DNA from: Streptosporangium saharense
GTDB lineage: Bacteria; Actinomycetota; Actinomycetes; Streptosporangiales; Streptosporangiaceae
Assembly: GCF_014203715.1 (NCBI RefSeq)
Contig: NZ_JACHJP010000002.1
Location: 310,001-374,000 of the forward strand
Direction: 5' to 3'
DNA length: 64,000 nucleotides
Shown here: positions 23,842 to 31,932 of the stretch, in pieces
Layout of the letters: each line of letters begins with the position of its first letter
How positions within the stretch are numbered: position 1 is the first letter of the stretch
The notes under the pieces: generated by a model
Databases searched by the model: none
What the model saw: only the letters and a program-made list of their open reading frames with translations
What the model was told of the DNA's origin: nothing
Translations under genes and position numbers: made by a program

Positions 23842-24312
23842 GTGGCCGACTTCAAGTTCAACATCGCGCTCGGCCGCGTCGCCGAGCTCTACAACCGGGT
23901 GAAGGTGCAGGACCCTTCCGGATCCGCGCTGGTGCTGGTCGCCCTGTCGGCGACCGGCATCGAGTCCGACGCCGTCCTCAAGGACAAGGACACCCTGGCC
24001 GACGTGCTCTCCGGCGCGACGGACGAGGTGACCAACACCGGCTACACCCGCAAGGTCCTGGCCGCGGCCGACCTCAACGTGCTCAGCCCGGACGACGCCA
24101 ACGACAGGCTGGACCTCGACATCCCCGACCAGACCTACACCAGCGTGGCGGCCGGGACGAACTGGTCGAAGGTCCTGGTGTGCTACAAACCCTCCGGGGC
24201 CGCCACCGACGCGCAGATCGTCCCGCTGACCGCGCACGACTTCCCGATCACTCCGGACGGCAGCAACATCGTCGTCCAGGTCGACGCCAACGGCTTCTAC
24301 AGGGCGGCCTGA
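23842..24312 (+). CDS. virion-region protein, unknown
   Basis: 156 aa; GTG after GAGGAGAGGG. Begins MADFKFNIALGRVAELYNRV, then alternating strands and ends with VVQVDANGFYRAA. Similar proteins sit just after terminase in other actinophages, where no function is known. A virion or decoration role is inferred from the late operon. Confidence 0.6.
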   Translation: MADFKFNIALGRVAELYNRVKVQDPSGSALVLVALSATGIESDAVLKDKDTLADVLSGATDEVTNTGYTRKVLAAADLNVLSPDDANDRLDLDIPDQTYTSVAAGTNWSKVLVCYKPSGAATDAQIVPLTAHDFPITPDGSNIVVQVDANGFYRAA

Positions 24313-24313
24313 C

Positions 24314-24766
24314 ATGGCCAAGTGCGGATACTCCCTGTTCAGCCCGCCCGTGGCGCTGACGAGCAACATCACCAAGACCGCGCTGGCGGTGATCGCCCCC
24401 GCCTCGTTCGGGCTCGAGGCCAAGAAGCTGCGAATCGGCCTGAACGGCGTCTCCGCCTCCGGGGTCCCCGGTCTCATCGAACTGGTCGCGATCAGCGCGG
24501 TCGGGGTCGGCACCGCCGTCACTCCGCAGCAGGTGTACGGGCGGACGATCGCGCATGGCCTGACCGCGATCCACACCGCGACGACCGAGCCGACCTCCCT
24601 CAACGTGGTGGACTCCTGGCCGCTCACTCCCAACGGGGGCCTGGTCATCTACGACTACCCGCTGGGCGACAGCCCTGACGTGGCCAACAGCCAGGGATTC
24701 GCCATCCGGGCGAACTTCCCCGCGGCCGTGTCGATCTACGCCGGGCTCTGGGTGGAACGGATCTAG
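24314..24766 (+). CDS. virion-region beta-rich protein, unknown
   Basis: 150 aa, one base after the previous stop. Mostly strands and turns (LFSPPVALTSNITKTALAVI; GLVIYDYPLGDSPDVANSQG), ending SIYAGLWVERI. No family recognised. Part of the block inserted between terminase and portal. Confidence 0.55.
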   Translation: MAKCGYSLFSPPVALTSNITKTALAVIAPASFGLEAKKLRIGLNGVSASGVPGLIELVAISAVGVGTAVTPQQVYGRTIAHGLTAIHTATTEPTSLNVVDSWPLTPNGGLVIYDYPLGDSPDVANSQGFAIRANFPAAVSIYAGLWVERI

Positions 24767-24779
24767 GTCAGGAGGCGGC

Positions 24780-25895
24780 GTGCAGACCGTCGAGGACTTC
24801 GAGGACGCTTCGCTGGCCGTATCGATCTCGGGCACCTGGGCGCGCTCCAGCGCCGAGGCTGGCTCGGGCGGCTGGTCCTACAGGAGCGGTACGGTCCCGG
24901 ACACCGGTGGCGCCTCTGACGCGGTGGTACAGGTGCCGGCGTGGGCGAAGTCGCTGACGTTCCTGTACCGCGTCAGTTCGGAGTCGGGATACGACTTCCT
25001 CAAGATTCTCGTCGGTTCGACAGAGGTGCTGAGCCAGACCGGAGAGGTCTCGTGGAACACGTCGGGCAAGCTGGACGTGACGGGGGCCTCCACGGTCACC
25101 TTCCGCTACACCAAGGACTCCTCGCAGCACGCCGGTCTCGACGCGGCGTTCATCGACGACGTGACCTTCAGTGACGCCGCTGTCACGGAGATGACGAACA
25201 ACTTCGACGGCGGAACGCACGGCGCGACGATCGTCGAGGGTGAATCCGGCGGCGTCAGCGGAGACGCCTTCCACAACGTGGTGGGCACGCCGCGGTACAG
25301 CAGCGCCCGCTTTCACGGAACGAGCGGTCTTTCCGTGGTCAACCCCGCTCCGGGGACGGATACCCATATCGACTGGGGTGAGGTCTCTCAGCCCGGTGAC
25401 GTGTTCTGTTCACGCCTGTATATCCACCGAGTGGGGGAGTTGTCAGGTTACGCCGGATTGTTCGCGCTCCTTGGGCCTTCGGGCATCGTCTCCAAGGCGT
25501 GGCTCTGGACGAACGGGGAGATCGACGTCTACACCGGCAGTTCAACGACGAAGGTGCTGACGATCGGGCGAGCATTGCCCATCGGCCAGTGGAGCCGCGT
25601 GGAGTTCCGCTACACCATCAACTCCCTCGGCAGCGGGACGGCCGAGGCGTGGACGTACCTCGACCCCGACTCGACGATTCACGACGACTACGTGATCTCC
25701 TCGACCGTCACATGGCCGGGTGGCAAACCCGACACGACCGAGTTCCATCTCGGAGGGGCGGGCTCGGGCTACTGGCATCTGGACGATCTGGGGATCGGAC
25801 CGGCCAAGCTCGGCCCTGTCTCGTCCGCCGCGCAACTCCGGCCAGAGGTTCCCGCGGCCACCCCAGCAGCGGTTCATCGAACCGCGACCTGGTGA
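24780..25895 (+). CDS. probable lectin-like (ConA/LamG-type) virion protein
   Basis: 371 aa; GTG after AGGAGG. Residues 1-125 look like one beta-sandwich (EDFEDASLAVSISGTWARSS, then FIDDVTFSD). Residues 135-350 look like a second, ConA/LamG-like domain (NNFDGGTHGATIVEG, WSRVEFRYTINSLGSGTAEA, WHLDDLGIGP). Such domains bind sugars or host surface, so it may be a fibre or head decoration. It ends with AAVHRTATW, a tail shared with the next protein. Confidence 0.55.
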   Translation: MQTVEDFEDASLAVSISGTWARSSAEAGSGGWSYRSGTVPDTGGASDAVVQVPAWAKSLTFLYRVSSESGYDFLKILVGSTEVLSQTGEVSWNTSGKLDVTGASTVTFRYTKDSSQHAGLDAAFIDDVTFSDAAVTEMTNNFDGGTHGATIVEGESGGVSGDAFHNVVGTPRYSSARFHGTSGLSVVNPAPGTDTHIDWGEVSQPGDVFCSRLYIHRVGELSGYAGLFALLGPSGIVSKAWLWTNGEIDVYTGSSTTKVLTIGRALPIGQWSRVEFRYTINSLGSGTAEAWTYLDPDSTIHDDYVISSTVTWPGGKPDTTEFHLGGAGSGYWHLDDLGIGPAKLGPVSSAAQLRPEVPAATPAAVHRTATW

Positions 25896-25907
25896 GAGGA
25901 GGACGTC

Positions 25908-26627
25908 ATGCCGATCACGGTCCATTCCTCCTCTCCGTCGCTGGTGTCGGGCAACGCCGTCAGCGTGACCACCGGTTCGTTTTCACCACCGGCGGGGGCG
26001 CTGCTGGTGGCGTGCCAGATGACGAAGTACGACTCGACGATGACGCTGTCCAACACGGGTTCGGCGCTGTCGTGGACCCAGCGGGTCACCCAGATCAACA
26101 CCAACGGCATCGCCGCGATCTACACCGCACCGGCGATCTCCCAGTTCATGACGGTCACCGGGACACTCGACTTCTTCGGGGGCGGCACGACCGCTGCCAT
26201 GGCGCTGAAGATCTACGTGCTGGCCGGTGCGGACATGACGCAGCCGATCGGCACGACGGGCAGCACAAACAGTTCCGGCGTGCAGAACTGGACGTTCTCC
26301 GCCTACACCTCGACGGCCGCCGACTCGCTCGGTATCTGCGCGGCCAGTGACGACTACCAGACCTCGACGCCTGCCAGCACGGACGTCGCCGAGTCGTTCA
26401 ACGTCAGCGCGTCCTCCGGCAGCAACTGGCTGTCGGGCATGTCGATCCGCAAAGCGGCCACCACACCGGTTCCGGGAACCTCCGTGACATTCGACATTCA
26501 GTCGGGCGAGGCGTCCGCCAGTACCCGATGGGCGGTGGCCGCCGTCGAGATCCGTGCTGCCGCCACCTCCTCACCGCAACGTCCGCTGATTCCCGCCTGT
26601 GCGGTTCACCGCGCCAGCGCGTGGTGA
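25908..26627 (+). CDS. virion-region beta-sandwich protein
   Basis: 239 aa; GAGAGGAGG upstream. Ser/Thr-rich beta protein with strands throughout (AVSVTTGSFSPPAGALLVAC; FDIQSGEASASTRWAVAAVE). The build is like surface or fibre proteins. C-terminus CAVHRASAW resembles the AAVHRTATW of the preceding protein. No enzymatic motif. Confidence 0.5.
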   Translation: MPITVHSSSPSLVSGNAVSVTTGSFSPPAGALLVACQMTKYDSTMTLSNTGSALSWTQRVTQINTNGIAAIYTAPAISQFMTVTGTLDFFGGGTTAAMALKIYVLAGADMTQPIGTTGSTNSSGVQNWTFSAYTSTAADSLGICAASDDYQTSTPASTDVAESFNVSASSGSNWLSGMSIRKAATTPVPGTSVTFDIQSGEASASTRWAVAAVEIRAAATSSPQRPLIPACAVHRASAW

Positions 26628-26639
26628 TGGAGGTGAGTG

Positions 26640-27584
26640 ATGGCCCGCTCCGGGCGTAGCGTCCCAAACCGTTCCGTCATCAGGCGCTCGACGGGCGGCT
26701 CTTCCCTGGCGACGGTCGTGGAGGCCGACGAGACGCTGCCGTTCCTGGCGGCCAGATCGAAGGTCACCGAGCAGGCCATCGAGATCGACACGGCGTTCCC
26801 GATGGCCCGGACCAAGGTCCGCATCCTGGCCCAGGTCGCCGAGAGCGACACCGCGCACCCGGCCCGGCAGGCCAAGAACACCGTTCTCCAGCAGGTCTCT
26901 GAGATCGGCATTGTCCGGCCTGCCGTCCGGCGGAAGGTACGGCTCGCCGGACAGGTGATCGAGACCGGCATGGCATTCTCCTTCCGCAGCAAACCGATCC
27001 TCGCTCAGACCGCCGAGGCCGACACCGCCCAGCCGTTCCGCAGCGTCAAGATCCGTACGCTGCGACAGATCGCCGAGACCGACAGCGCGCGCCCGTTCGG
27101 GTACGCCGAGGCGGTGACGCTCGGCCAGGCCGCCGAGGCCGACACCGTCCGGCCGGTCGGCCGGACGAAGGCCCGCACGCTGGCCCAAGTGGCCGAGACC
27201 GACACGGCGCGGGCGGTGCTCCGCCGTACCCCACCGCTACGTGTGCGTCTGCCGCGGCGGTCCTGGTCCGCTCGTCTCATCGGAAGGGGGCAGGTGATGG
27301 AGCAGATGAGCTCGTTGTCGCTGGAGTATTTGGGCTTCTACGTGGACAACGCGATCGGCTCGGAGCAGGTGGAGATCGCCTTCACCGTTCCGGGCGTCGA
27401 GCCGCTGGAAGGCCAGTGGAACCCGGCCTCGTGGGGGGCCGTCAACCGGGGCGGCGCGGTCGCTCGCATCCGTGTCGGGCCCGGCGCGGTGGTCCTGCCG
27501 GACGGCACCTATCAGGGATGGATCCGCGTCACCCGTCCCGACGAGCGGCCGGTGCTCGCCTCCGGACTCGTCACCGTCACCTGA
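26640..27584 (+). CDS. protein with nine 20-residue repeats
   Basis: 314 aa from the ATG six bases after GGAGG. Residues about 25-200 consist of nine repeats with the core A-E-x-D-T-A-x-P followed by basic residues, for example VAESDTAHP, TAEADTAQP, IAETDSARP, AAEADTVRP, VAETDTARA. The period is 20 residues (one copy 18). A C-terminal domain (about 220-314) looks like a beta sandwich (LEYLGFYVDNAIGSEQVEIA; YQGWIRVTRPDERPVLASGL). The repeats suggest an extended fibre or shaft with a terminal binding domain. Confidence 0.6.
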   Translation: MARSGRSVPNRSVIRRSTGGSSLATVVEADETLPFLAARSKVTEQAIEIDTAFPMARTKVRILAQVAESDTAHPARQAKNTVLQQVSEIGIVRPAVRRKVRLAGQVIETGMAFSFRSKPILAQTAEADTAQPFRSVKIRTLRQIAETDSARPFGYAEAVTLGQAAEADTVRPVGRTKARTLAQVAETDTARAVLRRTPPLRVRLPRRSWSARLIGRGQVMEQMSSLSLEYLGFYVDNAIGSEQVEIAFTVPGVEPLEGQWNPASWGAVNRGGAVARIRVGPGAVVLPDGTYQGWIRVTRPDERPVLASGLVTVT

Positions 27585-27700
27585 CGCGGCGACGGTCTCG
27601 ACGCTTCCTGCACGGCCCATCGGCCGTCGGAGCCCGTGAGGCCCGCCTCGCCCCGGCAGCCGCACCGCTCACCCACGCCCAGACCTATCCAAGGAGCCCC

Positions 27701-27961
27701 GTGAGCCAGACACCGGCCGTGGGCGAAGTCGTCCACTACGTCTCACACGGCGCGCCGGAGGATGCGGACGCCTTGCCGTGCCGCGCCGCGATCGTCACCG
27801 AGGTCGCCCCGGACGGGAACACGGTGGGTCTCGCCGTGCTCGACCCGTTCGGCATGTCCTTCCGCGACCTCGCCGAAGGCGGGTGCGAACACCACGAGAC
27901 GTACGGCGTGAACCCGCCGCCGCGCCGCGGCGGCACCTGGCACCGGCCGGAGCAGGCGTGA
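27701..27961 (+). CDS. small virion-region protein, unknown
   Basis: 86 aa; GTG after AAGGAG. VGEVVHYVSHGAPEDADALP is followed by CRAAIVTEVAPDGNTVGLAV and GCEHHETYG. This small family recurs in actinophages and related elements; the Cys/His residues might bind metal. Function unknown. Confidence 0.55.
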   Translation: MSQTPAVGEVVHYVSHGAPEDADALPCRAAIVTEVAPDGNTVGLAVLDPFGMSFRDLAEGGCEHHETYGVNPPPRRGGTWHRPEQA

Positions 27962-27992
27962 GCATCCCGAAGCCAAATAACCGCATACATGT

Positions 27993-28012
27993 CGCAAGCC
28001 TTGGCGCTTGCG
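27993..28012. repeat. GCAAGC/GCTTGC stem-loop, copy 3
   Basis: CGCAAGC (27993-27999) and GCTTGCG (28006-28012) with a 6-nt loop, 18 bp before the portal gene start. Same arms as at 19420, 20545 and 31835. Confidence 0.55.
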
Positions 28013-28030
28013 TAGAGAGAGGAGGCGACG

Positions 28031-29593
28031 ATGCCGCTTCCCGGCCGTGACATGGAATGGCCGCCTCCGTACATCCGGCCGGAGAACAGGCTCTACTCCC
28101 AGTGGGGCGCCTGGTACTCCGGTGACCCGGACCGTCTCTCACAGGTCTACGGCGCCGGGGTGACCCCCGGTCTGGGCCTGGACTTGAAGGGCTGGGACCG
28201 GCCCCTGCAGTACGCCGGCGGCGTCGTCGGCCGGGTGGCCCGGTGGTTCTGGGGCAGCCCGATCCCCGCGGGCCAGTCCCGTTCGACGAAGCTGCACGTG
28301 CCGATCGCCGCCGACATCTCGGCCACGAGCGCCGACCTGCTCTTCAGCGAGCCTCCCACGCTGCGCGTCCCCGGGCGGAAGGGACAGGCGCGGCTGGACA
28401 GGATCCTCTCCGAGGGCGGTGTGTACGGCACGCTGCTGGAGTCCGCCGAGCTCGGCTCCGCCTACGGCGGGGTCTACCTGCGCGTCGGCTGGAACAGCGA
28501 GATCTCCGACCATCCCATCCTGGACCTGGTCCCTGCCGACGCGGCGGTGCCGGAGTTCGCCAACAACAGGCTGCGGGCGGTCACCTTCTGGAAGGTCCTC
28601 CACAAGGAGGAGAAGTTCGTCTGGCGGCACCTGGAGCGCCACGAGACGGGCCGCGTCTACCACGGCCTGTACCGCGGAGACCGGGAACGGCTCGGCATGC
28701 AGACGCCCCTGGAGGACCACCCGGCGACGGCCGGGTTCGCCCAGGTCGTGGACGCCGAGGGCGGTCTCGACACCGGCTACGACAGAGGCCTGCTCACCTA
28801 CTACGTGCCGAACATGAAGCCGCACAGAACTCTGCGCGGCACGTCTCTCGGCCGCTCGGACTACGCAGGCGTCGAGCCGCTGATGGACGCGCTCGACGAG
28901 ACGTACACGAGCTGGATGCGGGACCTGCGGCTCGGCAAGGGAAGGATCATCGTCCCGGAGGTGTATCTCGCCAACACCGGCCGGGGCCGCGGGTCGACCT
29001 GGGACCCGGACCGCGAGGTGTACTCCGGGCTCGGGATGATGCCGCCCGCGAACGGCGGCCCGAGCATGATCACCGTCTCCCAGTTCGCCATCCGCGTCGC
29101 CGAGCACAAGGAGACCGCCAAGTCGCTGCTCGCGCAGATCCTGCGCGGCGCGGGCTACAGCGTGCAGAGCTTCGGCGAGGCGGCCGACGGGCAGGCGGCG
29201 ACCGCGACGGAGATCCACTCCCGCGAGCGCAGATCCTTCGTGACACGCGGCAAGAAGCTCAACTACTGGACGCCCGCGCTCGCGTGGCTGGCCGAGGCGC
29301 TTCTCGCGATCGACCACGCGGTGTTCGGGACCAAGGTCGTCGCGGAGAAGGCCACCGTCGAGTGGCCGGACGGCGTCATGCCCGACCCCGAGGCTCTCGG
29401 CCGGACGCTCGACATGCTCAACCGCGCCCAGTCCGCATCGGTGGAGACACGGGTCCGGATGCTGCACCCCGACTGGGACGACACCCAGGTCAAGGCCGAG
29501 ATACGGCGTCTGCGCGACGAGCTCGGGCTGAACCTGCCCGATCCCACGGAGTTGTCCGAGACCTACATCCCCGGCGATGGCGAAGACGACTGA
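28031..29593 (+). CDS. phage portal protein (SPP1 gp6-like)
   Basis: 520 aa; GAGGAGG upstream of the ATG. The typical SPP1/Gp6-type pattern is seen: RPENRLYSQWGAWYSGDPDR at the N-terminus, an adjustable wing region, VGWNSEISDHPILDLVPADA near 155, and the C-terminal RDELGLNLPDPTELSE. It forms the dodecameric DNA channel at the head vertex. Its last 17 bases overlap the MuF gene. Confidence 0.85.
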   Translation: MPLPGRDMEWPPPYIRPENRLYSQWGAWYSGDPDRLSQVYGAGVTPGLGLDLKGWDRPLQYAGGVVGRVARWFWGSPIPAGQSRSTKLHVPIAADISATSADLLFSEPPTLRVPGRKGQARLDRILSEGGVYGTLLESAELGSAYGGVYLRVGWNSEISDHPILDLVPADAAVPEFANNRLRAVTFWKVLHKEEKFVWRHLERHETGRVYHGLYRGDRERLGMQTPLEDHPATAGFAQVVDAEGGLDTGYDRGLLTYYVPNMKPHRTLRGTSLGRSDYAGVEPLMDALDETYTSWMRDLRLGKGRIIVPEVYLANTGRGRGSTWDPDREVYSGLGMMPPANGGPSMITVSQFAIRVAEHKETAKSLLAQILRGAGYSVQSFGEAADGQAATATEIHSRERRSFVTRGKKLNYWTPALAWLAEALLAIDHAVFGTKVVAEKATVEWPDGVMPDPEALGRTLDMLNRAQSASVETRVRMLHPDWDDTQVKAEIRRLRDELGLNLPDPTELSETYIPGDGEDD

Positions 29594-31490
29594 CGGACCG
29601 ACCCCGGACGAGGCCGTTCAGCGGGCGCTGGAACGGGCTCGGCTGGTGGCGGAGACGTACGCCGAGTCGGAGAGACTGCTGGCGGAGAAGGTCGCTAAGC
29701 ACGCGACCGGCGGCGACGAGACCGAGCGGGACGGTGCCCGCTGGCAGGAACAGCGGCTCGCCGAGATCGGCCGGCTCCGCAAGGAGGCCCAGCAGATCAT
29801 CGGGCGTCTCGACCGGGTGGCGAAGAAGGCCGCCGAACGGGCCGTGGTGGAGTCCTGGGCCGACGGGATGGACGCCGCGGTCACCTCGGCGGTGCTCCAG
29901 GTCCACGACGACAAGGTCCGCAAGCGGCTGGAGAAAGTCCTCGGCGACGCGCGCAAGCTGGGCGCCAAGAGCCTGATCAACTCCGGTCAAGGCGTCAACG
30001 AGCTCGCCCGGCAGACCGTGGAGAAGCTGTCGGCGGTGCATCTGTCGGCGCTGCGCGTCGTGGAGGACGTCTACCGCAAGACCATCGCGGACACCGCCGG
30101 TCAGGTTCTCACCGGGGCCCGCACCCGCAAGGAGGCCGCCCGCGACGCACTGAGGCGGCTGCGCTCAGAGGTGCCATTCCGTGACAAGAACGGCCGCGCC
30201 TGGAAGATGTCCGCCTACGTGGACATGGCCATGCGGACCGCGACGGCCCGCGCCGCGGTGGACGGCCATCTGGCCACGATGCGGGACGCCGGGCTCGACC
30301 TGGTCATCGTGTCGGCCACGCCGTACAACTGCCCCAAGTGCGATCCGTGGGAAGGGAAGATCCTCACCCAGAACGGCGGCGCCGGTCCCCGCCTGATGGA
30401 ACACGCCATAAAAGACGGCTTGCAGGTCGAGGTGGACGTCGCGGCCTCCGTCGCCGACGCCCGGCTCGCCGGCCTCTTCCACCCGAACTGCAAGCACTCC
30501 CTGTCGGTCTACCTGCCGGGAGTGACGAAGCCGCCGACGAAACCGGCCGCGACGCCCGAGGGCGGGAAGCCGAAGAGGCAGTCGGCCAAACGCGACGGGA
30601 CGAAGCGGGAACCGGCGGCCGACGCCGATGCCGAGCCGCGGCGGGAGGAGCCGACTCCCGAGAGGGACCCGGCGGAGGGAACTGCGTTCGATCGCGGACT
30701 CCCACCGGAGCGGACGGACGCAAGCGACCCTGCCGACAAGGCGGAACCGGACAAGGAGCCGCAGTTCGGGCAGCTTTTGGGAGACGCCAAGACTCACAGG
30801 CTGCGCAGACGCGGGGACCCCCCTCCCCGTGTCGGAGTGATGATCGAAGCCGATGACGACTTCCGCTACATCGAAGATCTGGACGAACGCACCACGGGCC
30901 TACTCCAGTACCAATACGGTGGCCGGAAGATTCTCGAACGAGTGGTGCAAAACCTTCGGGAGGGGAAGGAACCTTTCCACGGCTTCGACTTCGAACGACA
31001 TACCGTCGAGGGTGTCCCTGACGAAGCCGTGGACAAATGGATGACCCTTCACTCGAAGCCGCTCAGACCTCGGCACGGCGAATATACAGTGGATGAGCTG
31101 CGGAAGGATCTACATGCCGCCGCCTTCAGGCTGAATCAGTGGCTGGCGGATCCGAAGCCTCTGCCCTTGGCCTACAAGGGGTTGCGCATGAAGGGCGACC
31201 TCAAAAAATATGAGCCGGGATACAGAGAGCGGCTGAATGTGTCGTCCTTCACGCCTGATTTTGACAGATCATTGATGTATGCAGAAGACACCAGCAACGA
31301 TCTGTTCAGGCCCGTCGATGGGGAACAGGTTCTTTTCAAGATAGGCGACGCGGCCGGGGTAGAGTTGTCTCCGGTCGGCTCCATGAGCCACACCGAGGAG
31401 TTCATCCTCGACGGAGAGGCCGAAGTGGTTAAGGTTGAGGAAGCAGACGGCCTCCTAGTGGTGGAGTGGCGATGGATCGGGACGAGATGA
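29577..31490 (+). CDS. MuF-type minor head protein with C-terminal ADP-ribosyltransferase-like domain
   Basis: 637 aa. Residues 1-320 are a phage MuF/minor capsid domain (helical, then YNCPKCDPWEGKIL and HPNCKHSLSVYLPG with conserved Cys/His). Residues 325-415 are a disordered Pro/Glu/Lys linker. Residues about 425-637 resemble an ADP-ribosyltransferase: Arg537 in LAYKGLRMKG, SSFTPDF (Ser556-Thr559) for the Ser-Thr-Ser strand, and TEEFI (Glu607/Glu608) for the catalytic glutamate, followed by DGEAEVVKVEE. The usual E/Q-x-E first residue would be Thr606, so target specificity may differ. MuF-toxin fusions are a known group of phage polymorphic toxins. The terminal part has lower G+C than its surroundings. 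Confidence 0.75.
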   Translation: MAKTTDGPTPDEAVQRALERARLVAETYAESERLLAEKVAKHATGGDETERDGARWQEQRLAEIGRLRKEAQQIIGRLDRVAKKAAERAVVESWADGMDAAVTSAVLQVHDDKVRKRLEKVLGDARKLGAKSLINSGQGVNELARQTVEKLSAVHLSALRVVEDVYRKTIADTAGQVLTGARTRKEAARDALRRLRSEVPFRDKNGRAWKMSAYVDMAMRTATARAAVDGHLATMRDAGLDLVIVSATPYNCPKCDPWEGKILTQNGGAGPRLMEHAIKDGLQVEVDVAASVADARLAGLFHPNCKHSLSVYLPGVTKPPTKPAATPEGGKPKRQSAKRDGTKREPAADADAEPRREEPTPERDPAEGTAFDRGLPPERTDASDPADKAEPDKEPQFGQLLGDAKTHRLRRRGDPPPRVGVMIEADDDFRYIEDLDERTTGLLQYQYGGRKILERVVQNLREGKEPFHGFDFERHTVEGVPDEAVDKWMTLHSKPLRPRHGEYTVDELRKDLHAAAFRLNQWLADPKPLPLAYKGLRMKGDLKKYEPGYRERLNVSSFTPDFDRSLMYAEDTSNDLFRPVDGEQVLFKIGDAAGVELSPVGSMSHTEEFILDGEAEVVKVEEADGLLVVEWRWIGTR

Positions 31491-31657
31491 ACCAGCCGCA
31501 GATGCGGTATCGCAATGAGGACGGGCTTCTGATTGCCGATCCGCCCAGCTTGGAGGAGATGTCTCCAGAGGAACGAGCGCGGTTCGAAGCTCGTCGCGAT
31601 CGCATCAAGGCGCTGCTGGACAGCTGGGACGAGGCCAAGGGCTCATCGCAGGCCTAG
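31472..31657 (+). CDS. candidate immunity or partner protein of the MuF-ART toxin
   Basis: 61 aa from the ATG at 31472 (GGAG five bases upstream), overlapping the toxin gene by 19 bp. Acidic and helical (SLEEMSPEERARFEARRDRI). It shares the lower G+C of the toxin end and is followed at once by a strong terminator, so it is bound to the toxin as one unit. Immunity is the natural inference; a chaperone or a plain late protein remains possible. Confidence 0.45.
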   Translation: MDRDEMNQPQMRYRNEDGLLIADPPSLEEMSPEERARFEARRDRIKALLDSWDEAKGSSQA

Positions 31658-31683
31658 ACCTGACCGCCGTCACACCAGCTGAA

Positions 31684-31724
31684 GACATGTGAAAGGCCCG
31701 CTCCAGGCGGGCCTTTCACATGTC
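31684..31724. terminator. 18-bp perfect hairpin terminator
   Basis: GACATGTGAAAGGCCCGC (31684-31701) pairs with 31707-31724 without mismatch, loop TCCAG. It ends the terminase-to-toxin transcript and marks the right end of the toxin unit. Confidence 0.75.
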
Positions 31725-31807
31725 TGTGACCGCTCACGCCGTCGTCGGCGCCTTGTCGAAGACGGTCCACGTGCGAGCCGGTGAACGGACGCACGATCAG
31801 CCGGACA

Positions 31808-31904
31808 GCCCGTAGGCCGGGCGCGGCTAACCCGCAAGCGGGAGCGCTTGTGACATTTCAGGCTGCCCGTAGGCCGGGCAGTGTGCGCGGCCCGCAGGAC
31901 GGGC
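31808..31904 (+). repeat. leader with three GCCCG/CGGGC hairpins and a GCAAGC-type stem-loop
   Basis: GCCCGTAGGCCGGGC occurs at 31808-31822 and identically at 31865-31879; a variant GCCCGCAGGACGGGC lies at 31890-31904. Each folds as a 5-bp stem. Between the first two, CAAGCG (31835-31840) pairs with CGCTTG (31845-31850), copy 4 of the GCAAGC family. The region is the untranslated leader of the scaffold and coat genes. Confidence 0.65.
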
Positions 31905-31932
31905 GGCACCTCACTGAACCAAGGAGAAAACC

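Noticed and set aside
31808..31904. CRISPR-like array
   Set aside because: Three short GC palindromes with irregular spacers of 10-42 bp are not a CRISPR repeat series, and no cas genes exist in the window.
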